Assembly (NCBI RefSeq): GCF_030161595.1
Contig: NZ_BSUM01000001.1
Location: forward strand, 1,736,001-1,800,000
Direction: 5' to 3'
Origin: Litorihabitans aurantiacus
Lineage (GTDB): Bacteria; Actinomycetota; Actinomycetes; Actinomycetales; Beutenbergiaceae
DNA: 64,000 nucleotides
Position numbers and translations under genes: made by a program
Notes under the pieces: generated by a model
Told to the model about the DNA's origin: nothing
What the model saw: the letters and a program-made list of their open reading frames with translations, nothing else
Databases searched by the model: none
Shown here: positions 30,696-39,470 of the stretch, piece by piece
How positions within the stretch are numbered: the first letter of the stretch is position 1
How the letters are laid out: every line of letters starts with the position of its first letter

Positions 30696-32927
30696 GTGCG
30701 AGGAGGCGGCGTGGACGGCGGACCAGACACGCTCGAGGGCGACGACGTCGCGGCGCAGCAGCTGCGTGCGGAGCAGCTCGTCGTCGACGACGTCTACGCG
30801 CGTCTGGACGCGCTCCGCACCGAGGCCCGGGCCCAGCTCGAGCAGGTGCGCTCGACGCCGACCGGCGGGACGCACCAGGCCCGCTCCGAGCGCGACTCCT
30901 TCGCGACGCTGTACGCCGACCGGCTGGCGACCTACGACGCCGTCGAGCAGCGCCTGCTGTTCGGCCGCATCGACGTGCACGAGGGCGGGCGCCTCGTGCA
31001 GCGCTACGTCGGTCGGATCGGGATGTCCGACGCCGAGCACACCCCCGTCCTCACCGACTGGCGCGCCCCCGCCGCGCGGCCGTTCTACCAGGCCACCGCG
31101 GCCAACCCCGCGGGTGTTGTCCGGCGCCGGCACGTCGCGACGCGCGACCGCGTGGTCACCGGCGTCGAGGACGACGTGCTCGACGTCGACCGCCTCGACG
31201 ACGAGACGCGCGCCGGCCTGTCGGGCGAGGGCGCCCTGCTCGCGGCGCTCGGGGAGCACCGGACGGGCCGCATGCACGACATCGTGGCGACGATCCAGTC
31301 GGAGCAGGACGAGATCATCCGCTCCGCGCTCGACGGCGTGCTGGTCGTGCAGGGCGGACCCGGCACCGGCAAGACCGCCGTCGCGCTGCACCGCGCCGCG
31401 TTCCTCCTCTACGCCCACCGCGAGCGCCTGGCGCGCTCCGGGGTGCTCCTCGTCGGGCCCTCGCACGCGTTCCTGCGCTACATCGAACGGGTGCTGCCCG
31501 CCCTCGGCGAGACCGGCGTGGTCTCGACCACGATGGCGACCCTGCTGCCCGACGTCGTCGCAGGCGCCCACGAGCAGCCCGCCGTCGCACGGGTCAAGGG
31601 TCGCGCGAGCATGGCGGGCGTGATCGCCCGCGCCGTCGCCGCCCGCCAGCGCGTGCCGGAGCGCACACAGACCGTGCGGGTCGGCTCGCACGAGCTCGAG
31701 ATCCGGCCCGACGACGTCGCGGCCGCCCGCTCCCGCGCCCGACGCGCGCACCAGCCGCACAACGCCGCCCGCACGGTCTTCGTGCGCCAGATGCTGCAGG
31801 TGCTGGCCCGGCAGTACGCGCAGGCGCTCTCGTCGGAGGTCTCGGGCGAGGACATGGCCGGGATCGTCGAGGACGTGCGGGTGGAGCGCGACGTGCGCGT
31901 CGCGCTCAACCTCCTGTGGATGCCGCTCAGCCCCGAGGGGCTGCTGCGCGACCTCTGGTCCAAACCGCACCGGCTCGCCGAGGCCGCCCCCGGGATGTCC
32001 GCGCGCGACCGGGCGCTCCTCGCCCGCGATCCCGGTGCCCCCTGGACCGAGGCGGACGTCCCGCTGCTCGACGAGGCGGCCGAGCTCATCGGCGAGCGCA
32101 TCGACCCCGAGCGCGACCGCGCGCAGGCGCAGGCGGAGGCGCAGCGCAAGGCCGAGATCGCCTACGCGCGCGAGTCGATGCAGGCCTCCGGCGCGGGCGG
32201 CGGGATGGTCTCGGCCGAGACGCTCGCCGCGCGCTTCGCCGACACCGGACCCTCGCTGACGACGGCGGAGCGCGCCGCCGCGGACCGGTCGTGGACCTAC
32301 GGGCACGTGGTGGTCGACGAGGCCCAGGAGCTCTCCCCCATGGCGTGGCGGGTGCTGCTGCGGCGCTGCCCCTCCCGGTCCTTCACGGTGGTCGGTGACA
32401 CCGGTCAGACCTCCTCGGGCGCGGGCGCGCACCGGTGGGGCGACGTGTTCGACCCGCTCGTGCGCGGCAGCTGGCGCCTCGCGGAGCTCACCGTCAACTA
32501 CCGCACGCCGCGCAGCGTGATGGACGCCGCGAGCGCGGTGCTGGCGGCGGCGTGCCGGCGCGACGGCGTGACGCCGCCGGAGCACGCGATCGTGTCGGCG
32601 CGCGACCTGCCCGGCGCGCTGCGCGTGGCGGCGGGTTCGCTCGAGCAGGAGGTCGCGCTGGCGCGCGAGCTCGGCGGGACGGTCGCCGTCGTGGCACCGG
32701 TCGAGGCCGTCCCGCGGCTGCGCGAGCGGCTCAACGCCCCGGGCGTCGACCTCACCGCACCGCTCGTGGTGCTCGACCCGGTCGAGTCCAAGGGCCTCGA
32801 GTTCGACGCGGTCGTGGCGATCGACGTCGGGCGGATGGCGCGCGGTGACGCGTACGTGACCATGACGCGCGCCACGCGGCGGCTCACCCTGATGGGTGAC
32901 CAACCCGCGGGACTACCCGTCGAGTGA
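30696..32927 (+). CDS. helD: HelD-type RNA polymerase recycling factor (UvrD/Rep superfamily 1 ATPase)
   Basis: ATPase of about 743 aa. The N-terminal coiled coil (QLRAEQLVVDDVYARLDALRTEARAQLEQV) inserts into RNA polymerase in this family. The Walker A GGPGTGKTAVALHRAAFLLY is near residue 220. Walker B is VVVDEAQELSPMAWRVL, followed by VGDTGQTSS, NYRTPRSV and a C-terminal VESKGLEFDAVV. HelD frees stalled RNA polymerase, and some actinobacterial members give rifampicin tolerance. The frame opens at 30660, but GTGs at 30696 or 30711, each with a GAGGAGG-type SD, are better starts. GATAAT at 30666-30671 looks like the -10. Confidence 0.85.
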   Translation: MRGGGVDGGPDTLEGDDVAAQQLRAEQLVVDDVYARLDALRTEARAQLEQVRSTPTGGTHQARSERDSFATLYADRLATYDAVEQRLLFGRIDVHEGGRLVQRYVGRIGMSDAEHTPVLTDWRAPAARPFYQATAANPAGVVRRRHVATRDRVVTGVEDDVLDVDRLDDETRAGLSGEGALLAALGEHRTGRMHDIVATIQSEQDEIIRSALDGVLVVQGGPGTGKTAVALHRAAFLLYAHRERLARSGVLLVGPSHAFLRYIERVLPALGETGVVSTTMATLLPDVVAGAHEQPAVARVKGRASMAGVIARAVAARQRVPERTQTVRVGSHELEIRPDDVAAARSRARRAHQPHNAARTVFVRQMLQVLARQYAQALSSEVSGEDMAGIVEDVRVERDVRVALNLLWMPLSPEGLLRDLWSKPHRLAEAAPGMSARDRALLARDPGAPWTEADVPLLDEAAELIGERIDPERDRAQAQAEAQRKAEIAYARESMQASGAGGGMVSAETLAARFADTGPSLTTAERAAADRSWTYGHVVVDEAQELSPMAWRVLLRRCPSRSFTVVGDTGQTSSGAGAHRWGDVFDPLVRGSWRLAELTVNYRTPRSVMDAASAVLAAACRRDGVTPPEHAIVSARDLPGALRVAAGSLEQEVALARELGGTVAVVAPVEAVPRLRERLNAPGVDLTAPLVVLDPVESKGLEFDAVVAIDVGRMARGDAYVTMTRATRRLTLMGDQPAGLPVE

Positions 32928-32964
32928 TTTGAGGGCAGGGTCCGCCACGGCCACAATGGGGCCC

Positions 32965-34164
32965 GTGCCTCGCGCCCTCCTCCTCGAGAACATCCACCCG
33001 CTCGCCGTCGACATGCTCACGGACGCCGGCTACGACGTCGAGACCGCGCGCGGCGCGCTCGACGAGAGCGAGCTGATCGCCGCGCTGGACGGGGTGTCGC
33101 TGCTCGGCATCCGCTCCAAGACGCAGGTGACCCGCGAGGTGCTCGAGTCCTCCGCGCTCGACGCCGTGGGCGCCTTCTGCATCGGGACGAACCAGATCGA
33201 CCTGACGGCCGCCGCCGAGCACGGGGTCGCGGTGTTCAACGCGCCGTTCTCCAACACGCGCTCCGTGGTGGAGCTGGCCGTCGGTGAGATCATCGCGCTC
33301 ACGCGGCGGCTCACGGTCCAGAACTCCTCCCTCCACCAGGGGGTGTGGAACAAGTCGGCCGACGGTGCGCACGAGGTGCGCGGACGCACCCTGGGGATCG
33401 TCGGCTACGGGAACATCGGCACCCAGCTCTCGGTCGTCGCCGAGGCCCTCGGGATGCGGGTGGTCTTCTACGACACCGCCGAGAAGCTCGCCCTCGGCAA
33501 CGCGCAGCGCCTCGCGAGCCTCGACGACCTGCTGGAGCAGGCCGACGTCGTCACGCTCCACGTGGACGGCCGCCCGGGCAACGCCGGGATGTTCGGTGCC
33601 GCGCAGTTCGACGCGATGCGCGAGGGCGCGATCTTCCTCAACCTCTCGCGCGGGTTCCTCGTGGACTACGGGACTCTGCGCGAGCGGATCCTCGACGGTT
33701 CGCTCGCCGGCGCCGCCGTCGACGTCTTCCCGCACGAGCCCAAGGCGAAGGGCGACGCGTTCGAGAGCGACCTGCGCGGACTGCCCAACGTCATCCTCAC
33801 GCCGCACATCGGCGGGTCGACCGAGGAGGCGCAGCACGACATCGGCCTGTTCGTCGCGAACAAGCTGCGCGAGTACGCGCGCTCGGGCGCCACGAACCTG
33901 TCGGTCAACGTGCCCGGCCTCGTCCTCGACGCGCCCCGCGAGGGGTCCGAGCGGATCGCCCTGCTGCACCGCAACGTGCCGGGCGTGATGGCCCAGCTCA
34001 ACGACGCGATGGCCGACGCCGGCGGGAACGTCGAGTACCAGGTGCTCGGCACGTGGGGCCAGCTGGGGTACGCCGTGACCGACGTCGTCGGGACGGTGTC
34101 GGACGACGTCGTCGCGCGGATCGCCGCGCTGCCGACGACGATCCGCGTCTCGCGCCTGCGCTGA
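32965..34164 (+). CDS. serA: D-3-phosphoglycerate dehydrogenase, short ACT type
   Basis: First enzyme of serine synthesis: oxidises 3-phosphoglycerate with NAD. About 400 aa, the E. coli-like size rather than the ~530-aa form typical of many actinobacteria. It has GIRSKTQVTREVL, the NAD-binding GIVGYGNIGTQLSVVAEALGM, the catalytic LNLSRGFLVDY and HIGGSTEEAQHDIG, then a C-terminal ACT domain (LHRNVPGVMAQLNDAMADAGGNVEYQ) for serine feedback. Start is uncertain: GTG at 32965 (CACAAT seven bases upstream) or ATG at 32956. Confidence 0.93.
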   Translation: MPRALLLENIHPLAVDMLTDAGYDVETARGALDESELIAALDGVSLLGIRSKTQVTREVLESSALDAVGAFCIGTNQIDLTAAAEHGVAVFNAPFSNTRSVVELAVGEIIALTRRLTVQNSSLHQGVWNKSADGAHEVRGRTLGIVGYGNIGTQLSVVAEALGMRVVFYDTAEKLALGNAQRLASLDDLLEQADVVTLHVDGRPGNAGMFGAAQFDAMREGAIFLNLSRGFLVDYGTLRERILDGSLAGAAVDVFPHEPKAKGDAFESDLRGLPNVILTPHIGGSTEEAQHDIGLFVANKLREYARSGATNLSVNVPGLVLDAPREGSERIALLHRNVPGVMAQLNDAMADAGGNVEYQVLGTWGQLGYAVTDVVGTVSDDVVARIAALPTTIRVSRLR

Positions 34165-34228
34165 GCGACCGGTCCGTGGCCCGGCCGGGGGTCGGTCGTC
34201 GGGCTGGTCAGCCGCTGGGCTGACTGGT

Positions 34229-34260
34229 CGCGGGGCTGGTCAGTCGCGGGGCTGGTCAGT
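34229..34260. repeat. Two perfect 16-bp tandem repeats across the nrdR stop
   Basis: CGCGGGGCTGGTCAGT is repeated at 34229-34244 and 34245-34260, with degenerate copies on the left to about 34199. The nrdR stop (34240-34242) falls inside the first copy. Confidence 0.7.
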
Positions 34261-34761
34261 CGCGGTGTCCGCGGCCTCGCCGGCGCGGGCGTCGCTCGCG
34301 CGCTCGGGTCGGTCGGCGTGATCGATGCGCAGCGCGGCGATGGCGTCCTCGAAGTCGACCAGCGACGCGAAGTCCTGGTAGACGGAGGCGAACCGGAGGT
34401 AGGCCACCTCGTCGAGCTCGCGCAGCGGGCCGAGGATCGCGAGGCCGACGTCGTGCGCCTCGATCTCGGCCGCGCCGCTCGCTCGGACGGCCTCCTCCAC
34501 CGCCTGGGCGAGGAGCGCGAGGCTGTCGTCGGTGACGGGGCGACCCTGGCACGCCTTGCGGACACCCGAGACCACCTTGTCCCGGCTGAAGGGTTCCACC
34601 ACGCCGGAGCGCTTCACGACCGAGAGGCTCGTGGTCTCGACCGTCGAGAACCGTCGACCGCAGGCGGGGCAGAGCCGGCGACGCCGGATCGACGCGCCGT
34701 CGTCGCTCGTGCGCGAGTCGACCACGCGTGAATCCGTGTGGCGGCAGTACGGGCAGTGCAC
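34240..34761 (-). CDS. nrdR: Ribonucleotide reductase regulator NrdR
   Basis: ATP-cone repressor of ribonucleotide reductase genes, 173 aa. The zinc ribbon is [16 protein letters not shown] and [17 protein letters not shown] (four Cys). The ATP-cone follows ([29 protein letters not shown]) with a variable C-terminal tail that runs into the tandem repeat. I chose the GTG at 34761, directly before HCPYC, because it matches the family N-terminus and has GGAG upstream. No reductase gene is in the window; the conserved neighbour is lexA. Confidence 0.95.
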   Translation of the reverse strand: MHCPYCRHTDSRVVDSRTSDDGASIRRRRLCPACGRRFSTVETTSLSVVKRSGVVEPFSRDKVVSGVRKACQGRPVTDDSLALLAQAVEEAVRASGAAEIEAHDVGLAILGPLRELDEVAYLRFASVYQDFASLVDFEDAIAALRIDHADRPERASDARAGEAADTATDQPRD

Positions 34762-34902
34762 GTCGTCTCCGAACCGTGGTGGCGCGTCACCCTCGGGGTG
34801 ACTCGGGCCGCCCATTGTTCCACGCTCGTGCTGCGCGACGCTCCACACCCCGGGGACACGGCGTCCGACGCCGCGCCCCCGGTCGCGACGCCGTCGACGT
34901 CG

Positions 34903-35271
34903 TCAGGACGCCGGGAGCAGGAGCTCCGCGCCGGCCTGCACACCGAGGCCGTCCAGGTCGTTGAGGTCGGCGATGGCTGAGACGACGTCACGCACGTCCT
35001 GGTCCGGGGCGGCGATGGTGTCGGCGATGGTCCAGAGGCTCTCCCCCGGCGCGACCACGACGGTGGTGGTCGCTGCCGTCGGGGTGGCGACCTCCTGTCC
35101 CGCCACCGCCTGCCCCGCGACCGAGCCGACCCCGGCCGCCACTGCGAGCCCGAGGCCCACGAGGACGGCCCGGCCGCGACGCGTCAGGCGCATCGGCGCA
35201 GGGCGGCGCGCCTGCGAGGTGCACCGTGCCCGGTCGGTCACGATCGTCGTGGTCGCGGTGGTCGTCGTCAT
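34903..35271 (-). CDS. LysM-domain protein, probable SOS division inhibitor
   Basis: 122 aa: a Thr/Ala and basic N-terminus, one membrane helix or signal anchor ([18 protein letters not shown]), and a C-terminal LysM domain ([17 protein letters not shown]...[13 protein letters not shown]) for peptidoglycan binding. It is divergent from lexA with two LexA boxes just upstream, as for SOS-induced division inhibitors such as mycobacterial Rv2719c/ChiZ, corynebacterial DivS and Bacillus YneA. I chose the ATG at 35271, which has an AAGGAG SD. The role is inferred from context and domain. Confidence 0.85.
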   Translation of the reverse strand: MTTTTATTTIVTDRARCTSQARRPAPMRLTRRGRAVLVGLGLAVAAGVGSVAGQAVAGQEVATPTAATTTVVVAPGESLWTIADTIAAPDQDVRDVVSAIADLNDLDGLGVQAGAELLLPAS

Positions 35272-35282
35272 GATCTGCTCCT

Positions 35283-35298
35283 TCGAACCTGTGTTCGT
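35283..35298. promoter_or_regulatory. LexA box 1 in the LysM/lexA intergenic region
   Basis: TCGAACCTGTGTTCGT matches TCGAAC-N4-GTTCGA at 11 of 12 positions; it lies 12 bp upstream of the LysM gene start. Confidence 0.75.
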
Positions 35299-35313
35299 CG
35301 TACGCCTGTTCGA
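35298..35313. promoter_or_regulatory. LexA box 2 in the LysM/lexA intergenic region
   Basis: TCGTACGCCTGTTCGA, 11 of 12 matches, directly abutting box 1. It is nearly identical to the recA box at 53158-53173. Confidence 0.75.
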
Positions 35314-35541
35314 TACCGTAGGACATCGAACGCGAGTTGTCGACACTCCGTTCGAACACGTGTCGCACGAACTCGGCGGTTCGGTCGTACGCTTGTCCTA
35401 CGAGGAGCACACCACCGACCACCGACATCGGGATTCCGGGCAGCGTCCGGAGCCCCGGGAACGACACGGAGGTGGCGGTCCACGTCGGTCCGCACGGGGC
35501 TGGCAGGGGCAGGACGACGACGCGCGACGAGGGAGACGACG

Positions 35542-36323
35542 ATGGCCACGCGAGACCCGAGGGTCCTCACGGTTCGACAGCGGGCGGTGCTGGAGGTGAT
35601 CCGCACGTCGGTGGCGGAGCGCGGCTACCCGCCGAGCATGCGCGAGATCGGCGAGTCGGTCGGCCTGAACTCCCCCTCGAGCGTGAAGCACCAGCTGCAG
35701 CAGCTCGAGGAGAAGGGCTACCTGCGGCGCGACCCGAACCGGCCGCGCGCCATGGAGGTCGTCGGCGAGCCTCCCGTCGTCTCCGCCGCTCCCGGGCTCA
35801 CCCCGCGGGCCGACGCCGCCGCGCTCGCCGCCCGGACCGCCGTCGGGCGGGGGAGGCCGACGGCGAGATCGGTCGGCAGGCCGGCGGACCGACCGGTGCT
35901 CCCCCGACCGTCCCGCCCGTCGTCGTGCTGCCCGAGCCGGCCGACGCCGACACGTCGTTCGTCCCGCTGGTCGGGCGCATCGCCGCCGGCGGTCCGATCC
36001 TCGCCGAGCAGTCGGTCGAGGACGTCTTCCCGCTGCCGCGCCGCCTCGTGGGCGACGGCGAGCTGTTCCTGCTCCAGGTCGTCGGCGAGTCGATGATCGA
36101 CGCCGCGATCTGCGACGGCGACTGGGTCGTCGTCCGCTCCCAGAACGTCGCGGAGAACGGCGAGATCGTCGCCGCGATGCTGGACGGGGAGGCCACCGTC
36201 AAGACGTTCCGCCGGACGCCGGACGCCGTCTGGCTCATGCCCGCCAACCCTGCCTTCACCCCGATCGACGGTTCCGACGCGCAGATCCTGGGGCGCGTCG
36301 TCGCCGTGCTGCGTCGGGTCTGA
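35542..36323 (+). CDS. lexA: SOS repressor LexA (frame broken near 35851)
   Basis: Self-cleaving repressor of the SOS regulon, about 260 aa after repair. The N-terminal winged helix ([29 protein letters not shown], then [21 protein letters not shown]) is intact, followed by a long Ala/Gly-rich linker. The peptidase part has the cleavage site AAGGPI, catalytic Ser in [14 protein letters not shown] and catalytic Lys in [10 protein letters not shown]. The frame breaks at the G5 run 35849-35853 in the linker; one more G restores the frame. ATG with AGGGAG upstream. The 270-bp leader contains the LexA boxes. Confidence 0.95.
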
Positions 36324-36330
36324 GCCGGTA

Positions 36331-36370
36331 CCGACCGACCGGAGCCCGCGCGGGCGCGCCGGTCGGTCGG
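36331..36370. terminator. Hairpin between convergent lexA and ldh
   Basis: CCGACCGACCGG (36331-36342) and CCGGTCGGTCGG (36359-36370) form a perfect 12-bp stem; the 16-nt loop contains a second small CCCGCGCGGG palindrome. No T run. Confidence 0.7.
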
Positions 36371-36380
36371 CAGATCAGGG

Positions 36381-37394
36381 CTAGAACCCCAGCGAGCGCG
36401 CCGCGGCGCGGATGTGGTCGGCGCTGCCGCGCAGCTGCTCCATCTCCCGCGTGCTCATCGGCAGCCCGAGCCGCTCGCGTGCGCCGTGCGCGTCCACGAT
36501 CGTCGGCATGGACAGGCAGACGTCGGAGATGCCGAGGAACTCGTCGTCGATCCGCGTGGAGACCGGCAGCACCCGGTGCTCGTTGCGCAGGACCGCCTCG
36601 ATGATGCGCGTGACAGCCAGCCCGACGGCGTAGTTCGTGGCGCCCTTGCCCTCGATGATCGAGTACGCGGCGTGCACGACGTCGTGCCCCAGCCGCTCGC
36701 GCACCGCGTCGGTGAACATCGGGGAGCCGTCGCGCCCGAGCCACTCCAGCAGCGGTACGCCGCCGATGCTGGCCGAGCTCCACATCGGCACCTCGGAGTC
36801 GCCGTGCTCGCCCAGCACGTAGGCGTGGACGTTCTGCACGGCCACGCCGCACTCGCGCGAGATGAGGAAGCGCAGGCGTGAGGAGTCCAGGACGGTGCCC
36901 GAGCCGAACACCTGGTTCGGGGGCAGCCCGGTGATCTTCTGGGCCGCGTAGGTCACGACGTCGACCGGGTTGGTCACCATCATGTGGATCGCGTGCGGCG
37001 CGATGTCCACCAGGGTGGGGAGCACCTTCTTCACGAGACCGACCGTCGTGGCGGCCAGGTCCATCCGGCTCTGGCCCGGGTGCTGCTTGGCGCCTGCCGT
37101 GAAGACCACGAGGTCGGCGTCGCGGCAGATCTCGATGTCGTCGCTGCCCTCGATCGTGGCCTGCGAGATGAACTCGATCCCGTGGCCGATGTCGGCGGCC
37201 TCCGCGGTGACCTTCGCCCGGTTGATGTCGTACAGCACCACGCGGCGGGCGGCGCCGCGCACGAGGGTCGCGTAGGCGAGCGTGGCACCGACCGATCCCG
37301 CGCCGACGATCGCGACGGTCGAGACCGGGCGGGGCAGGCTCACGGGCTGGCCGGCGGACGGGCTGCTGGGCTGGGTGGCGGGGGCGGCGCTCAT
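36381..37394 (-). CDS. ldh: L-lactate dehydrogenase
   Basis: Reduces pyruvate to L-lactate with NADH, 337 aa. NAD site VAIVGAGSVGATLAYA, substrate Arg in PGQSRMDL, MVTNPVDVVTY, and the catalytic His in LGEHGDSEVPMW. About 20 residues precede the fold. ATG at 37394; TAGAGT stands seven bases upstream, close to the leaderless pattern. Points to an organism able to ferment or to grow with little oxygen. Malate dehydrogenase is less likely given the GEHGDS context and GQSRMDL. Confidence 0.93.
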   Translation of the reverse strand: MSAAPATQPSSPSAGQPVSLPRPVSTVAIVGAGSVGATLAYATLVRGAARRVVLYDINRAKVTAEAADIGHGIEFISQATIEGSDDIEICRDADLVVFTAGAKQHPGQSRMDLAATTVGLVKKVLPTLVDIAPHAIHMMVTNPVDVVTYAAQKITGLPPNQVFGSGTVLDSSRLRFLISRECGVAVQNVHAYVLGEHGDSEVPMWSSASIGGVPLLEWLGRDGSPMFTDAVRERLGHDVVHAAYSIIEGKGATNYAVGLAVTRIIEAVLRNEHRVLPVSTRIDDEFLGISDVCLSMPTIVDAHGARERLGLPMSTREMEQLRGSADHIRAAARSLGF

Positions 37395-37404
37395 GCCGTC
37401 AACT

Positions 37405-39467
37405 CTAGGCGGGGGCCGTCGCGTCCGCCCGGGACCTTCTCCCCACCGCGCCGCCGCCGTCGCGATCACCCGCCCCCGTTGCGAGCGCCTCCTGCGCGAG
37501 CCGCCGCAGCGCCGCGCGCGCGACCTCGGGGTCGGTCGTGGGCCACATCGGCGGCAGCGAGCGCAGCAGGAAGCCGCCGTACCGTGCGGTCGCGATGCGG
37601 GAGTCCAGGACGGCGACGACGCCGCGGTCCGTCGTCGAGCGGATCAGCCGGCCGGCCCCCTGGGCCAGCAGCAGCGCGGCGTGCGCGGCCGAGACGGACA
37701 GGAACGCGTTCGCGCCCCGGCTCGCGGCCACCTCCGACCGGGCCTGCACGACCGGGTCGTCCGGGCGCGGGAACGGGATGCGGTCGATGATCACCAGGCG
37801 GTTGGTGAGGCCGGCGACGTCGACGCCCTGCCAGAGCGAGAGCGTGCCGAACAGGCTGGTACGCGGATCGGCCCGGAACTGCCGCACGAGCTCGGGCAGG
37901 GTGTCCTCGCCCTGGCACAGCACCGGCAGGTCGGTCGCGCCGCGCACGTGCTCGGCCGCGCGCTCCGCGGCTCGGCGGGACGAGAACAGCCCCAGGGCGC
38001 CGCCGTCGGACGCCTGGAGGAGTCCGGTGATCTCGGCGAGCGCCTCCGGTCCCCCTCCCCCAGCCGCGGGCGGCGGGAGCGCGCGGGCGACGTAGCGGAT
38101 GGCCTGCCGGCCGTAGTCGAAGGGCGCGGGGACCTCGAGCGCGCGGTAGTCCTTCGCGTCGTGCAGCCCCACCTCGTGCGCGGCCGGGGCGAACTCGCCG
38201 CCGATGCGGAGCGTCGCCGAGGTCAGCACGGCGGCGTGGTCGGCCAGGAGGTGGTCCGCGACGAGGTTCGCCACCTCGAGAGGCGCTACGAGCAGCCGCT
38301 TGGAACCGTCGCCGCGCTCCTCGCACCAGAGCACGTCGCGCCGCTGGGCCACGTTGTCCGACAGCAGCCGGTCCGCGATCTCGAGCGCGACCGTCAGCGC
38401 CGAGCGCACCATCTGGACACCGCCGTCGCCCGGGAGCTCGCCGGCCCGCCGCTGCCACCCGACGGCTTGGTGGCCGTCAGCGCCTCCCGGCAGGCCGCCG
38501 CGAGCATCGTGACGACCTGGGTGAGCTGCTCGGTCGGGCCGTGCGGGAGCCGACCGGGCGGGACGGCGATGATCGCGGCGGCGAGCTGCGAGGCGCACTG
38601 CTCGAGCGATTCGACGACCACCCCGGCGTTGCGCCGCACCATCCGCGCGATCCGGTCGATGCTCGGACCGGACAGCTCCGCCGTCGCCGCCGAGCGCGAG
38701 CGCGACGTCAGCTCGTGCGCCTCGTCCACGACCAGCGCGTGGTGCTCCGGCAGGACGCCGGGCGAGCCCGTCGCGGCGATGCCCAGCATCGCGTGGTTGG
38801 TGACGACGACGTCGGCCTCCTTCGCCGCCGTCCGGGCCCGTTCGGGGAAGCACTCCGACAGCAGTGGGCACCGCGTGCCCAGGCAGTCCATCTTCGTGAC
38901 CGAGACCTGGCGCCACGCGCGGTCGCTCACGCCGGGGACGAGCTCGTCGCGGTCACCGGACTCCGTGTCCGCCACCCACTCCCGCACGCGCAGGACCTGG
39001 GCCCCCAGACCCTCGTCGGCGTCGGTCGCGGGGTGCTCCGCCGGCGGCTCCAGGTCGAAGAGCGCCCCCGCCTCCTCGGGGTAGCCGCCGGAGACCTTGT
39101 GGCGGCAGGCGTAGTTGTGCCACCCCTTGAGGAGCGCGACGTCGGGCTCGCGCGGCAGACGCGGAGCGAGCGCGTCGGCCACGGCCGGCAGGTCGGTGCT
39201 GAGGATCTGCCGCTGGAGGGCGAGCGTCGCCGTCGAGACGATGACGCGCTCGCCGTGCGTCACGGCCCGCAGCACCGCCGGGACGAGGTAGGCGTAGGAC
39301 TTGCCCGTACCAGTTCCGGCCTCGACCAGGAGCGGCGTCCGCCCGGCCAGCGCCTCCTCGACGGCGTTCGCCATCGCGTGCTGCCCCTTGCGCCGCTGAC
39401 CGCCGCGCGCGGCGACGACCAGGTCGAGCGCGTCGTCGAGATCCAGCGCGACCCCCGAGTCCGCCAC
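37405..39467 (-). CDS. DinG-family ATP-dependent DNA helicase (frame broken near 38459)
   Basis: XPD/DinG-like superfamily 2 helicase, about 687 aa after repair. Walker A VEAGTGTGKSYAYLVPA is near residue 55. The iron-sulfur domain has Cys residues in NYACRHK and MDCLGTRCPLLSECF. The DEAH box is VVDEAHEL, and the second domain shows LTSATLRIGG, GTLSLWQGVDV and the motif VI region QGAGRLIRSTTDRG. One missing base at about 38458-38460 splits the frame; adding it gives SGWQRRAGELPG. GTG start three bases after the hflX stop, so probably co-transcribed with hflX. Confidence 0.92.
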
Positions 39468-39470
39468 GGG

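Noticed and set aside
30306..32903. 865-aa open frame opposite helD
   Set aside because: Antisense shadow; helD on the plus strand has all ATPase motifs.
35352..35367. Third LexA box TCGAACACGTGTCGCA near lexA
   Set aside because: The right half matches at only about three of six positions, too weak to list as a site.
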